From Flavobacterium sp. (lineage in GTDB: Bacteria; Bacteroidota; Bacteroidia; Flavobacteriales; Flavobacteriaceae): 50,890 nucleotides of DNA. The position numbers were made by a program, and so were the translations under genes. The notes beneath the pieces are model-generated. The model did no database searches and was not told where the DNA came from. It saw only the letters and a list, made by a program, of their open reading frames with translations. The stretch's first letter is position 1, and every line of letters begins with the position of its first letter. Positions 9,479-17,165 of this stretch are shown piece by piece. The stretch covers positions 1 through 50,890 of the forward strand of contig JAGYJR010000014.1 in assembly GCA_018401995.1 (NCBI GenBank), given 5' to 3'.

Positions 9479-9511
9479 TTGAATTCTTCCCGAATTTTGA
9501 GAAGAATTCAA
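9479..9511. terminator. Bidirectional terminator between DUF2452 and comM
   Basis: An 11-bp perfect stem (TTGAATTCTTC, 9479-9489, with 9501-9511) encloses an 11-base loop and lies between two convergent genes. Confidence 0.65.
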
Positions 9512-9523
9512 TACTGATTTTTA

Positions 9524-11059
9524 CTACCCTAACCAACCTTCTCTATCCAAACTACGATACTGAATTGCCTCCGCAATATGATGCGATTGTATATTTTCTG
9601 AAGCTTCTAAATCGGCAATAGTTCTAGAAACTTTTAAAATTCTGTCGTAAGCTCTTGCTGATAAATTTAAGCGTTCCATTGCTGTTTTCAATAATTGTAA
9701 AGAAATGTCATCCAAAACACAAAACTCACGAATTAATTTGCTACTCATTTGCGCATTGTAATGGATATAATCCAAATGTTCAAAACGTGCCGATTGAATT
9801 TCTCTAGCTTTGGTCACTCGTTTTCTAATTTCAACACTGCTTTCCGCTTTTCTGGTTTCTGTCAGTTTTTCAAAGGGAACTGGAGTAACTTCAATGTGAA
9901 TGTCAATTCTATCCAATAACGGTCCCGATATTTTACTTAAATAGCGTTGCATTTCCATAGGCGAAGAACTTACAGGAGCATTGGGATCATTGAAATATCC
10001 GCCTGGACTAGGATTCATACTTGCAACCAACATAAATGACGATGGATACGTTATCGTAAATTTGGCACGAGAAATCGTAACTTCTCTGTCTTCCAATGGT
10101 TGGCGCATGACTTCTAGAACTTCTCTTTTAAATTCGGGTAATTCATCTAAAAACAAAACGCCATTATGTGCCAATGAAATTTCACCAGGTTGCGGATAAC
10201 TTCCTCCACCAACCAAAGAAACCGAACTGGCAGTATGATGCGGACTTCGAAACGGGCGTTGCGCCATCAACCCAACATCTTTAGTTTTTCCTGCTACGGA
10301 ATGAATTTTGGTAGTTTCCAATGCTTCTCTCATGGTCATTGGTGGTAAAATACTCGGTAATCGTTTGGCAATCATGGTTTTTCCTGAACCTGGAGGACCA
10401 ATTAAAATAATGTTATGACCGCCAGCTGCAGCAATTTCCATACAACGTTTGATGGATTCTTGTCCTTTGACATCCGCAAAATCGTGTTCTGGAAAATCTA
10501 AAGTTTTTGAAAATTCTTCCGTAGTATCAATTACCGTTGGTACTAAATTGCCTCTTCCTTCAAAAAAATCGATGACTTCGGTAACATTGGTAATTCCATA
10601 AACGTCTAAACCTTCAACAATAGCGGCTTCTTTCACGTTTTGTATTGGAATTAAAACCCCTTTAAAACCTTCTTCTTTAGCTTTAATTGCAATGGATAAT
10701 GCGCCTTTTATGGGTTGCAAATTTCCGTCCAAAGACAATTCGCCCATAATGACATAATTTTCAATTTCTTTGGAAGTAATTTGGGATGAAGCGGCTAAAA
10801 TTCCAACGGCAATGGTTAAATCGTAAGCAGAACCTTCTTTTCGCAAATCGGCGGGAGCCATGTTTACAATGATTTTTTTTCCGGGAAATTGATAGGAATT
10901 GTTTTTAAGTGCAGCAGCAATACGAAAACTGCTCTCTTTTATCGCGGAATCTGGAAGTCCAACTAAGTGATACCCGATTCCTTTTTCTGTGTTTACTTCT
11001 ACCGTAATGGTAGTAGCTTCAACGCCAAAAACGGCGCTTCCGAATACTTTTACTAACAT
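9524..11059 (-). CDS. comM: ComM/YifB-type magnesium chelatase-like AAA+ ATPase
   Basis: 511 residues, the usual length. The N-terminal Lon-protease-like domain (about 1-170) has [10 protein letters not shown] and [10 protein letters not shown]; the AAA+ domain has Walker [10 protein letters not shown] and Walker [10 protein letters not shown], with [17 protein letters not shown] and a C-terminal Mg-chelatase domain ([20 protein letters not shown]). In naturally transformable bacteria ComM is a branch-migration helicase that helps integrate incoming DNA; the role in this organism is inferred by homology. It is a single gene with a clear promoter and converges on DUF2452. Confidence 0.93.
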   Translation of the reverse strand: MLVKVFGSAVFGVEATTITVEVNTEKGIGYHLVGLPDSAIKESSFRIAAALKNNSYQFPGKKIIVNMAPADLRKEGSAYDLTIAVGILAASSQITSKEIENYVIMGELSLDGNLQPIKGALSIAIKAKEEGFKGVLIPIQNVKEAAIVEGLDVYGITNVTEVIDFFEGRGNLVPTVIDTTEEFSKTLDFPEHDFADVKGQESIKRCMEIAAAGGHNIILIGPPGSGKTMIAKRLPSILPPMTMREALETTKIHSVAGKTKDVGLMAQRPFRSPHHTASSVSLVGGGSYPQPGEISLAHNGVLFLDELPEFKREVLEVMRQPLEDREVTISRAKFTITYPSSFMLVASMNPSPGGYFNDPNAPVSSSPMEMQRYLSKISGPLLDRIDIHIEVTPVPFEKLTETRKAESSVEIRKRVTKAREIQSARFEHLDYIHYNAQMSSKLIREFCVLDDISLQLLKTAMERLNLSARAYDRILKVSRTIADLEASENIQSHHIAEAIQYRSLDREGWLG

Positions 11060-11091
11060 GGCTTATACTTTTTAAATGGCTAATATTGGTA

Positions 11092-11122
11092 CAAATATAG
11101 AAAAAAAAATGTGACTTCCAAA
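11092..11122 (-). promoter_or_regulatory. Bacteroidota-type promoter of comM
   Basis: On the minus strand TTTG (11122-11119), 19 bases, then TATATTTG (11099-11092). Both elements and the spacing match the TTTG / TAnnTTTG consensus, and the predicted start of transcription is about 25 bases before the ATG. Confidence 0.75.
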
Positions 11123-11174
11123 TTTATTCAAACTGTTACAAATCAAACAATTAAACCATTAAATATATTTTTTG

Positions 11175-11182
11175 TAACTTTG
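11175..11182 (+). promoter_or_regulatory. -7 box TAACTTTG before the acetyltransferase gene
   Basis: TAACTTTG fits TAnnTTTG, but I see no good -33 element at the right distance. The following 120 bases to the ATG hold no convincing gene. Confidence 0.35.
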
Positions 11183-11301
11183 CATTCTATTTCTGAAAGT
11201 CAAATTCATGACTTTATTAAGGTTTACACCTTATCATTGGAAAATCCTTCCGAAAATAATTTACAAACGTTCGTTGCAATAAAACGAATAAAATACTTAT
11301 T

Positions 11302-11733
11302 ATGAACTTTACATTAATTGATGCCAAAACACCACTTTCAAACGAATTATCAAACACCATTGTCAATTTCTTATTTACCCATTTAGAAGCTTATGGCGAT
11401 GAAAAATCAGCTATTCAAAAATGTATCGATTACGTAATGCATCCTGAAAAAGGCGGCGTAATCATCATTGGTAAAGAAAATGAAACTATTGTTGGAATTA
11501 CCATCATAAACAAAACGGGAATGAGTGATTTTATTCCAGAAAATATTTTGGTTTATATTGCAGTTGATGGTACTTTCAGAGGAAAAGGTTACGGAAAAAA
11601 ATTAATGCAAAAAGCTATTGATACAGTTGAAGGGTCGATTGCGCTTCATGTAGAACCTGAAAATCCAGCAAGAAAACTTTACGAAAGTTTGGGTTTTACT
11701 AATAAATACTTAGAAATGCGTTTAACCAAATAA
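11302..11733 (+). CDS. GNAT family N-acetyltransferase
   Basis: 143 residues with the GNAT acetyl-CoA binding loop VDGTFRGKGYGKKLMQKAI (Q/R-x-x-G-x-G/A motif) and the C-terminal signature EPENPARKLYESLGF. It moves an acetyl group from acetyl-CoA to an amine; the substrate cannot be inferred. Six bases separate it from the racemase gene, so the pair is an operon, which hints at an amino-acid-related substrate. Confidence 0.88.
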   Translation: MNFTLIDAKTPLSNELSNTIVNFLFTHLEAYGDEKSAIQKCIDYVMHPEKGGVIIIGKENETIVGITIINKTGMSDFIPENILVYIAVDGTFRGKGYGKKLMQKAIDTVEGSIALHVEPENPARKLYESLGFTNKYLEMRLTK

Positions 11734-11739
11734 AGAAAA

Positions 11740-12813
11740 ATGGCATTTTTAAAACTTTACAGAACGAAATTACAAGAAAATTACATTTTTTTAGACCAAC
11801 TTTTTAAAGAAAGAAATATCACTTGGGGTGTAGTTTCCAAATTGCTTTGTGGCAATACAATTTATTTGAAAGAACTAATAAAATTGGGCGTTACAGAAAT
11901 TCACGATTCCAGAATTAGCAATTTAAAGAAAGTTAAAAAACTTGACGAAACGATACAAACGGTTTACATAAAACCACCATCAAAAAGAAATATTGAAAAA
12001 ATTGTTGAATTTGCGGATGTAAGTTTTAACACCGAAATATACACTATTCAAATGCTTTCAAAAGAAGCTTTAAAACAAAACAAAACCCACAAAATCATCA
12101 TTATGATTGAAATGGGCGACTTGCGAGAAGGCGTTTTGGGAGAAGAATTAATCCAGTTTTACCAACAAGTTTTCAGCTTACCTAATATTACAATTAGCGG
12201 AATTGGAACTAATTTAAATTGTTTGAGCGGCGTGATGCCAACACAAGACAAGCTGATTCAGTTGAGTTTATACAAACAATTGATTGAAGCCAAATTCAAT
12301 GTAGAAATTCCATGGGTTTCTGGTGGAACTTCAGTTGCGGTTCCTTTGTTGTTGCAAAATGCTCGACCAATGGCGGTGAATCATTTCCGAATTGGTGAAG
12401 CCTTATTTTTTGGTAAAGATTTATTTACTGGAGAAACTATTAAAGGTATGCACAACGATGTTTTTAAACTCTATGCTGAAATAATTGAAATAACAGAAAA
12501 ACCGGATAATCCAGTAGGTGAACTTGGTGAAAATGTAGCAGGAAATACTTATGAAATTGATGCCAATACTGATTTAAGTAAAACTTCGCTAAGAGCTATT
12601 TTAGATTTAGGATTACTCGATATGCAACCGCAATATTTAATTACAGAAGATGAAAACATTACTATTGTAGATGCTAGTTCCGATATGATGGTGATTGATA
12701 TTTCTTCAACTACCAGAGAATACACTATTGGAAGTTTAATTTCATTCAAACTGCAATACATGGGCGCGTTGTATCTTTTAAATTCAGATTATATCGAGAA
12801 AACAATTGAATAA
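11740..12813 (+). CDS. PLP-dependent alanine/ornithine racemase-like enzyme
   Basis: 357 residues with the fold-type III alanine racemase N-terminal barrel. WGVVSKLLCGN near the start contains the probable PLP lysine (Lys34); FNTEIYTIQMLS, IMIEMGDLREGV, GIGTNLNCLSGV, PWVSGGTS and FRIGEALFFG line the barrel. It resembles the alanine/ornithine racemase (YhfX/Orr-like) subgroup rather than the peptidoglycan enzyme Alr, because a canonical C-terminal Tyr motif is not obvious. Substrate is uncertain. It follows the acetyltransferase by six bases. Confidence 0.82.
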   Translation: MAFLKLYRTKLQENYIFLDQLFKERNITWGVVSKLLCGNTIYLKELIKLGVTEIHDSRISNLKKVKKLDETIQTVYIKPPSKRNIEKIVEFADVSFNTEIYTIQMLSKEALKQNKTHKIIIMIEMGDLREGVLGEELIQFYQQVFSLPNITISGIGTNLNCLSGVMPTQDKLIQLSLYKQLIEAKFNVEIPWVSGGTSVAVPLLLQNARPMAVNHFRIGEALFFGKDLFTGETIKGMHNDVFKLYAEIIEITEKPDNPVGELGENVAGNTYEIDANTDLSKTSLRAILDLGLLDMQPQYLITEDENITIVDASSDMMVIDISSTTREYTIGSLISFKLQYMGALYLLNSDYIEKTIE

Positions 12814-12834
12814 GTATGCTTCTCTTTACTTTTA

Positions 12835-12866
12835 GTAAAATTTATTTGTCAATATGTAAAATTTAC
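12835..12866 (+). promoter_or_regulatory. Paired operator-like sites before the membrane protein/HTH operon
   Basis: GTAAAATTTA occurs twice, at 12835-12844 and 12856-12865, exactly 21 bp apart. The second, extended to 12866, is the palindrome GTAAAATTTAC. They bracket the -33 box of the promoter at 12845-12876. Two helical turns between sites on one DNA face is what a dimeric repressor would use; the HTH protein encoded in this operon is the obvious candidate. Confidence 0.5.
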
Positions 12867-12876
12867 TTTACATTTG
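12845..12876 (+). promoter_or_regulatory. Bacteroidota-type promoter of the membrane protein/HTH operon
   Basis: TTTG (12845-12848), 20 bases, then TACATTTG (12869-12876), a good match to the consensus. The ATG at 12901 follows 24 bases later. Confidence 0.7.
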
Positions 12877-12900
12877 AAAATAATTATAAAAACTAAAACA

Positions 12901-13386
12901 ATGAAGACAAATTTCTTATTTCCGAATTCTTGGAAAACATTGGGGTGGTTCCTTTTTGTACTTCCAATTGTAATAACTGGTTATTTTTGGATTTCAGGTG
13001 AATCAATGGATAATTATTTTGAGATAAATACATTTGCTATTTATGATGACGGCACTATCTTTAAATCAGACAACGGCTTTTTTAAAATGACTAAAAACGC
13101 CATGCTCGATGAAGTTCTTTTAGTTGTCTGTTTAATAGGCGGATTAATTGTAGGTTTCGCCAAAACAAAAAACGAAGATGAAATGATTACACACATTCGT
13201 TATACCAGTTTGGTTTGGGCAACTTATTTTAATATCATCATGATGATGATTACCACTTTATTTGTTTTTGGCATGGTATACTTCAATGCGATGATTTTCT
13301 TTTTGATCTCTTCGCTCCTATTTTTTATTGTTCGCTTCCATTACATGATTTACAAATTCAATAAACTGAATAGCGATGAAGAATAA
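12901..13386 (+). CDS. Four-helix membrane protein paired with an HTH regulator
   Basis: 161 residues starting MKTNFLFPNSWK. There are four hydrophobic segments: about 11-31, 67-83, 98-120 and 124-144. The frame is open further upstream but only from a TTG inside the promoter region, so I use the ATG at 12901. I do not recognise a named family. It overlaps the small HTH gene by 11 bases, a layout often seen in Flavobacteriaceae where the membrane protein may sense a signal or modulate the regulator; that role is inference. Confidence 0.7.
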   Translation: MKTNFLFPNSWKTLGWFLFVLPIVITGYFWISGESMDNYFEINTFAIYDDGTIFKSDNGFFKMTKNAMLDEVLLVVCLIGGLIVGFAKTKNEDEMITHIRYTSLVWATYFNIIMMMITTLFVFGMVYFNAMIFFLISSLLFFIVRFHYMIYKFNKLNSDEE

Positions 13387-13576
13387 TTTAAAAATCTTAC
13401 GAGCGATAAAAAACATATCGCAAGAAGAATTGGCCAAACAAATCTCCGTGAGCCGACAAACCATCAACGCTATGGAGAAAGGAAAATATGTGCCTTCAAC
13501 AGTATTAGCTTTAAAACTAGCCAAGTATTTTGAGAAAGCTGTGGAAGAAATCTTTGATTTGGAAGATGGGGATTGA
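13376..13576 (+). CDS. Small Cro/C1-type helix-turn-helix regulator
   Basis: 66 residues, almost entirely an HTH_3 domain: LRAIKNISQEELAKQISVSRQTINAMEKGKYVPSTVLALKLAKYFEKAVEEIF. It is close to the YozG-like family of small transcription factors. It starts inside the end of the membrane protein gene (11-base overlap). It probably binds the paired sites upstream of that gene and represses its own operon. Confidence 0.88.
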   Translation: MKNNLKILRAIKNISQEELAKQISVSRQTINAMEKGKYVPSTVLALKLAKYFEKAVEEIFDLEDGD

Positions 13577-13659
13577 AATTCTTAATTTTAATACCAAAAT
13601 CTCAACTGTTCTAAAGTTACTATTTTACTTTTTTAATTACTATCTTTTAATTTTATTTG

Positions 13660-13667
13660 TAACTTTG
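13660..13667 (+). promoter_or_regulatory. -7 box TAACTTTG before the toxin-antitoxin pair
   Basis: TAACTTTG fits TAnnTTTG and lies 34 bases before the antitoxin ATG; the region upstream is T-rich without a clear TTTG at the ideal spacing. Confidence 0.4.
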
Positions 13668-13701
13668 ATAAAATTGTCATTTTCTACTAAAAATATAAGC
13701 G

Positions 13702-13929
13702 ATGGAATCTATTAATATAACGCTACACGCAAAAGATGATGCTCAAATAGAAGCTATAAAAGCGTTTATGATAGCTTTAAAAATTAAGTTTGAAATTTCT
13801 AAAGAAAAAACATTTGTTTTATCCAGTGAACAACAAAAAGTATTAGATAGTCAAATAGGTTTAGATAAAAAACACTACAAAGACGCTGATGTTGTTTATA
13901 CCGATTTAAAAAACAAATATGGCTTATAA
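13702..13929 (+). CDS. Antitoxin of a RelE/ParE-type module (DUF2683-like)
   Basis: 75 residues. The N-terminus (INITLHAKDDAQIEAIKAFMIALKIKFEI) looks like a ribbon-helix or DUF2683-type dimerisation and DNA-binding segment; the acidic/lysine C-terminal tail would wrap the toxin. It overlaps the toxin gene by 11 bases, the standard antitoxin-first order. Antitoxin function is inferred from position and size. Confidence 0.75.
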   Translation: MESINITLHAKDDAQIEAIKAFMIALKIKFEISKEKTFVLSSEQQKVLDSQIGLDKKHYKDADVVYTDLKNKYGL

Positions 13930-14218
13930 GGTTATTGTTTCGCCTATAGCAATCAAAAACATTGATGATGCAGTAAATTATTACGCCGAAGAAGTTAGTA
14001 AAAAAGTAGCGCTTGACTTTTTAAATGATTACAAGAAAACGTATAAAGATTTACAAAAACATCCTTTTTATCCTTTTCATGATAGTAATTATCGATATTT
14101 ACCTTTTAAAAAATTTCCTTTTATAGCTTTCTTTTTAGTAGATGAACCTACTAAAACCGTTTTTTTAAACGCCGTTTTTAACACCCATCAGAACCCTGAT
14201 AAAATAGAAAAATTGTAA
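13919..14218 (+). CDS. RelE/ParE family toxin
   Basis: 99 residues with the RelE/ParE fold: YKVIVSPIAIKNIDDAVNYYAEEVSKKVALDFLNDYKKTYKDLQKHP, then FHDSNYRYLPFKKFPFIAFFLVDEPTKTVFLNAVFNTHQNP. ParE members poison gyrase and RelE members cut mRNA on the ribosome; the sequence does not settle which applies. Its ATG lies within the antitoxin gene (11-base overlap). A terminator follows directly. Confidence 0.85.
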   Translation: MAYKVIVSPIAIKNIDDAVNYYAEEVSKKVALDFLNDYKKTYKDLQKHPFYPFHDSNYRYLPFKKFPFIAFFLVDEPTKTVFLNAVFNTHQNPDKIEKL

Positions 14219-14232
14219 CTTATAAATACAAC

Positions 14233-14255
14233 AAAGCCCACTTAACGTTGGCTTT
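14233..14255 (+). terminator. Terminator of the toxin-antitoxin operon
   Basis: A 9-bp stem with one mismatch (14233-14241 with 14247-14255), loop TTAAC, followed by a short T-rich tract, 15 bases after the toxin stop. Confidence 0.6.
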
Positions 14256-14315
14256 TCTTATTTAACCAGTTCCTTAAATGGAACCGTTTATTTTAAAATG
14301 GTTGCGGATGGTGTG

Positions 14316-14402
14316 GGGCACGGATTGCAAATCTGCGTTATCGTTGTGGGAACAGTTTTTAATTTATAGAACCACGCGAAAGGATTTGCGAGGGAGCGGG
14401 GA
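14316..14402. repeat. Intergenic repeat, copy 1, with adjacent palindrome
   Basis: The stretch 14351-14402 is nearly identical to 15015-15067 (same orientation, about four differences over 52 bp), and both end in a GC-rich block (GGGAGCGGGG) unlike the A/T-rich surroundings. Just before copy 1, CGGATTGCAAATCTGCG (14321-14337) is an imperfect palindrome. No gene lies between 14219 and 14428. The block resembles Bacteroidota intergenic repeats I know from other genomes. Confidence 0.65.
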
Positions 14403-14428
14403 TTTCAAACTTATTTAAATTTACTTGA

Positions 14429-14866
14429 TTATAGATTTAGATTCTCTATTTTATGAATTTTTACTTTTTCATCTTTTATTATATAATGAACTTTATTTTC
14501 TTGTCCAATTAAAAAACGAAATTCCTTGTTTTTTTCATAATAATCAACTTTTAGTTCATTATTAAAATTAACTCCAATATTAAAATTACAGAATTTTTCT
14601 CTCCAAGAATTCTTTATCATACAAGCTTTAACAATTGTATCTTGAGTCACATAAAACACAGAATCAACTTTCTTATTAAGTAAGTTTTTCTTGTAAAATT
14701 CTTCATCAACCGAAACAAATATCACTCCATAACTATTATAAATGTTATAATTTTTTAATTCTATTATTTTTTCATCTGAATAGAATATAAATTTTTTTTC
14801 TTTATTAAAAACACAACTTAGATTTACAAAAATTAGTAGTAATATAATTAATTTATTTTTTCCCAT
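14429..14866 (-). CDS. Small predicted lipoprotein, family not recognised
   Basis: 145 residues. A type II signal peptide ends in NLSC, so Cys18 is the probable lipidated residue. The mature part is lysine- and asparagine-rich with alternating strands (FIFYSDEKIIELK, YGVIFVSVDEEFYKKN). A/T content is higher than in the flanking housekeeping genes. It sits between two copies of a 52-bp direct repeat, with a 44-residue ORF overlapping its start by 14 bases. Probably an accessory gene. Confidence 0.6.
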   Translation of the reverse strand: MGKNKLIILLLIFVNLSCVFNKEKKFIFYSDEKIIELKNYNIYNSYGVIFVSVDEEFYKKNLLNKKVDSVFYVTQDTIVKACMIKNSWREKFCNFNIGVNFNNELKVDYYEKNKEFRFLIGQENKVHYIIKDEKVKIHKIENLNL

Positions 14867-14987
14867 TAGGTTTGAATTTATAAAATTTTACAATTTCAAT
14901 TACTGATCCACTTATCGTTTGATGAATCTCGATAGCCTCTTTTAAAGTGTACACTGCTGGGTTATGTAATTTATAATTTCTACTCAT
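14853..14987 (-). CDS. 44-residue ORF with a transposase-like N-terminus
   Basis: An ATG at 14987 opens a 44-residue frame that ends at 14853, 14 bases inside the lipoprotein gene. It starts MSRNYKLHNPA, which from memory is how many flavobacterial REP-associated tyrosine transposases (RAYT) begin. The rest (VYTLKEAIEIHQTISGSVI, then EIVKFYKFKPNGKK) has no transposase motif. It could be a leftover transposase start fused to other sequence, or a chance likeness. It lies between the two direct repeats. Confidence 0.4.
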   Translation of the reverse strand: MSRNYKLHNPAVYTLKEAIEIHQTISGSVIEIVKFYKFKPNGKK

Positions 14988-15014
14988 ATCTGTTTTTTTA
15001 TCAAATATAATAAA

Positions 15015-15067
15015 AACAGTTTTTAATTTATAGAACCACGCAAAAGGATTCGCGCGGGAGCGGGGGA
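15015..15067. repeat. Intergenic repeat, copy 2
   Basis: Second copy of the 52-bp repeat at 14351-14402, in the same orientation and with one extra G near its end. The two copies frame 612 bp holding the lipoprotein and the 44-residue ORF. Confidence 0.65.
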
Positions 15068-15076
15068 TTAAAAAAG

Positions 15077-15120
15077 AATTCCACTAATTAACGCAATTTT
15101 TTATGTTAATTAGTGGAATT
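15077..15120. terminator. Terminator of the pabB-tilS-dsbD operon
   Basis: A perfect 16-bp stem (15077-15092 with 15105-15120) around a 12-base loop, 18 bases past the dsbD stop. Confidence 0.8.
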
Positions 15121-15137
15121 TAAATTTATAAAACGCC

Positions 15138-17165
15138 CTACTTCTTAAAACTCCCAATTCCCTCCTCTAACCATTTTTTGTATTCCGCTACATCTGGTGT
15201 GTAACCCACTGGAGTATTTAGATTCTCTTCATCATGTCCCATTAAAACATAATACGGTTGCACATTGGCTTGGTATCTTGAAATTCCAAAATCACTCCAT
15301 TTTTTTCCGTAAGTCGTGATTTCTTTTCCAGTTACGGGTGAAACGTATTGTTGGTCTTTGGGTAATTCTTTTTTGTCGTCTACATATAAAGAAACCAACA
15401 CTACTTCTTCTTTCAAAAGCTTTAAAATTTCAGGTTTTGCCCAAACCAATTCTTCCATTCTACGGCAATTCACACAAGTAACACCAGTGAAATCAATTAA
15501 AACAGGTTTCCCAACTTTTTTGGCGAAATCTAAACCGTGTTGGTAATCATGAAATGCTACTATATCATGTGGTCCATAATGAGCATGTTCTGGTAAAGCA
15601 GTTGTATTGTTGTTTCCGCCTTTAGAATTTCCTACTCCATACGGACTTTCACTATAAGACATTGGTGGTGGAAAACCAGAAATTACGTTCAATGGTGCGC
15701 CCCATAAACCAGGAATCAAATACACCGTAAATGCTAATGATAACAATCCTAATAACAATCTTCCAACGGAAATATTCGACAATGGACTATCGTGTGGCAA
15801 TGAAATTTTTCCAAATAAATACAACGCCAAACCTCCAAAAATCGCAATCCAAATTGCAATGAATGTTTCTCTTTCTAATAAATGCCAATCCATTACTAAA
15901 TCAGCCATCGATAAAAATTTGAATGCCAATGCTAATTCAATAAATCCAAAAACTACTTTCACGGTATTTAACCATCCGCCTGATTTTGGTAAATTGCCCA
16001 TCATGCTTGGGAATAAAGCAAATAACATAAACGGTAATGCCAATCCAAAACCAAATCCTAACATCGCAATCGTTAATAAAGTCGCTCCACCATCTGTCGA
16101 TAAAACACTTCCAATAACTAATCCTAAGGCTGGACCCGTACAAGAAAACGATACAATAATTAATGTTAATGCCATGAAGAAAATACCGATGAAACCTCCA
16201 TAATTGGAAGCATTATCCACTTTATTAGCTAAACTTGATGGAATAGTTATCTCAAATGCGCCTAAGAACGAAATTGCAAAGATTACGAAAATGACAAAGA
16301 AGAAAATATTCAAATAGACATTGGTAGAAATTTCATAAAAAATATCCGGACTCAAACTTTGGAAGATATGAAATGGCAAAGAAATTAAAACGTAAATCGC
16401 AATAATAAAAAAGCCATACATTAAAGCATTCATTCTGCCCTTAGTTTTATCACCTTTAGCACTTTGCTTCAAGAAAAAACTCACGGTCATTGGAATCATT
16501 GGAAACACACAAGGTGTAAATGTTACCAAAATCCCAGCCAATAAAGTGATTAAAAACAAGTTCCATTTATCGGTTTTCTTTTCTTCTCTCTTTATTTTTT
16601 TTACGGGAACTTCTTGCGTTTTCTCCGTTTTTGTTGTCTGATACACTTCTGTTGTATTGGAAACTGTATCTAAAATCGTTGGATTTGGAGTTGTTACTTC
16701 TTCAACAGTTTCTACCTTAATTTCAGGCAATTTAAACGTAAACGTTTCATCTTGTTGAATACATTGTTCTTTACAAACTTGGTATTCAACATACACTTTA
16801 ATTTCTTTCAAATCGGCATTGGTTACCTTAACAATTTGCTTGAATTGCGCCGAATTTTCAAACATATATTCATCAACCTCAAAAATATCGTTGTAGACTT
16901 TTTTGTATTTACTTTCGGTTGTTTTGCCTACTAATTGGTAGTTGCCTTTCTGATTTTTGTATTCGAAAAGTGTTGGCAACGAACCTCCGTCAGGCGTAAA
17001 TTGTGAAAACATATGCCATTCAAATTGAATGGTTGCATCCATTACCAATTCAAATTCAGTAGCTGATTTTTGAACTACTTTAGTTTTCCATTGAACAGGA
17101 TTTAAAATTTGGGCATTTCCAATAATAGTCAGAAATAAGGCGATTAAGGCAAAATATTTTCTCAT
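15138..17165 (-). CDS. dsbD: Protein-disulfide reductase DsbD (thiol:disulfide interchange)
   Basis: Carries electrons from cytoplasmic thioredoxin across the inner membrane to reduce periplasmic thiols. 675 residues from the ATG at 17165, which overlaps the tilS stop by one base (TAATG); a longer frame into tilS would put residues in front of the signal peptide MRKYFALIALFLTIIGNAQ. Order: a DsbD alpha-like periplasmic domain, a Lys-rich linker, a membrane domain with the redox cysteines in FTPCVFPMIP and FSCTGPALG, and a C-terminal thioredoxin domain with TGVTCVNCRRME (Cys564, Cys567). Third gene of the pabB-tilS-dsbD operon. Confidence 0.94.
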   Translation of the reverse strand: MRKYFALIALFLTIIGNAQILNPVQWKTKVVQKSATEFELVMDATIQFEWHMFSQFTPDGGSLPTLFEYKNQKGNYQLVGKTTESKYKKVYNDIFEVDEYMFENSAQFKQIVKVTNADLKEIKVYVEYQVCKEQCIQQDETFTFKLPEIKVETVEEVTTPNPTILDTVSNTTEVYQTTKTEKTQEVPVKKIKREEKKTDKWNLFLITLLAGILVTFTPCVFPMIPMTVSFFLKQSAKGDKTKGRMNALMYGFFIIAIYVLISLPFHIFQSLSPDIFYEISTNVYLNIFFFVIFVIFAISFLGAFEITIPSSLANKVDNASNYGGFIGIFFMALTLIIVSFSCTGPALGLVIGSVLSTDGGATLLTIAMLGFGFGLALPFMLFALFPSMMGNLPKSGGWLNTVKVVFGFIELALAFKFLSMADLVMDWHLLERETFIAIWIAIFGGLALYLFGKISLPHDSPLSNISVGRLLLGLLSLAFTVYLIPGLWGAPLNVISGFPPPMSYSESPYGVGNSKGGNNNTTALPEHAHYGPHDIVAFHDYQHGLDFAKKVGKPVLIDFTGVTCVNCRRMEELVWAKPEILKLLKEEVVLVSLYVDDKKELPKDQQYVSPVTGKEITTYGKKWSDFGISRYQANVQPYYVLMGHDEENLNTPVGYTPDVAEYKKWLEEGIGSFKK

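Noticed and set aside
11111..11305. A 64-codon open frame starting GTG before the acetyltransferase gene
   Set aside because: It starts in the comM promoter region and covers a TAACTTTG box, its composition is not gene-like and it runs into the ATG of the acetyltransferase. I see no family.
13530..13715. A hydrophobic 61-codon frame after the HTH gene
   Set aside because: It overlaps the HTH gene out of frame and covers the promoter region of the antitoxin; its hydrophobic look comes from T-rich DNA.
14290..14350. A tRNA or small RNA gene in the GC-richer stretch after the toxin
   Set aside because: No cloverleaf arms can be drawn and there is no CCA end; the segment is better read as intergenic repeat sequence.
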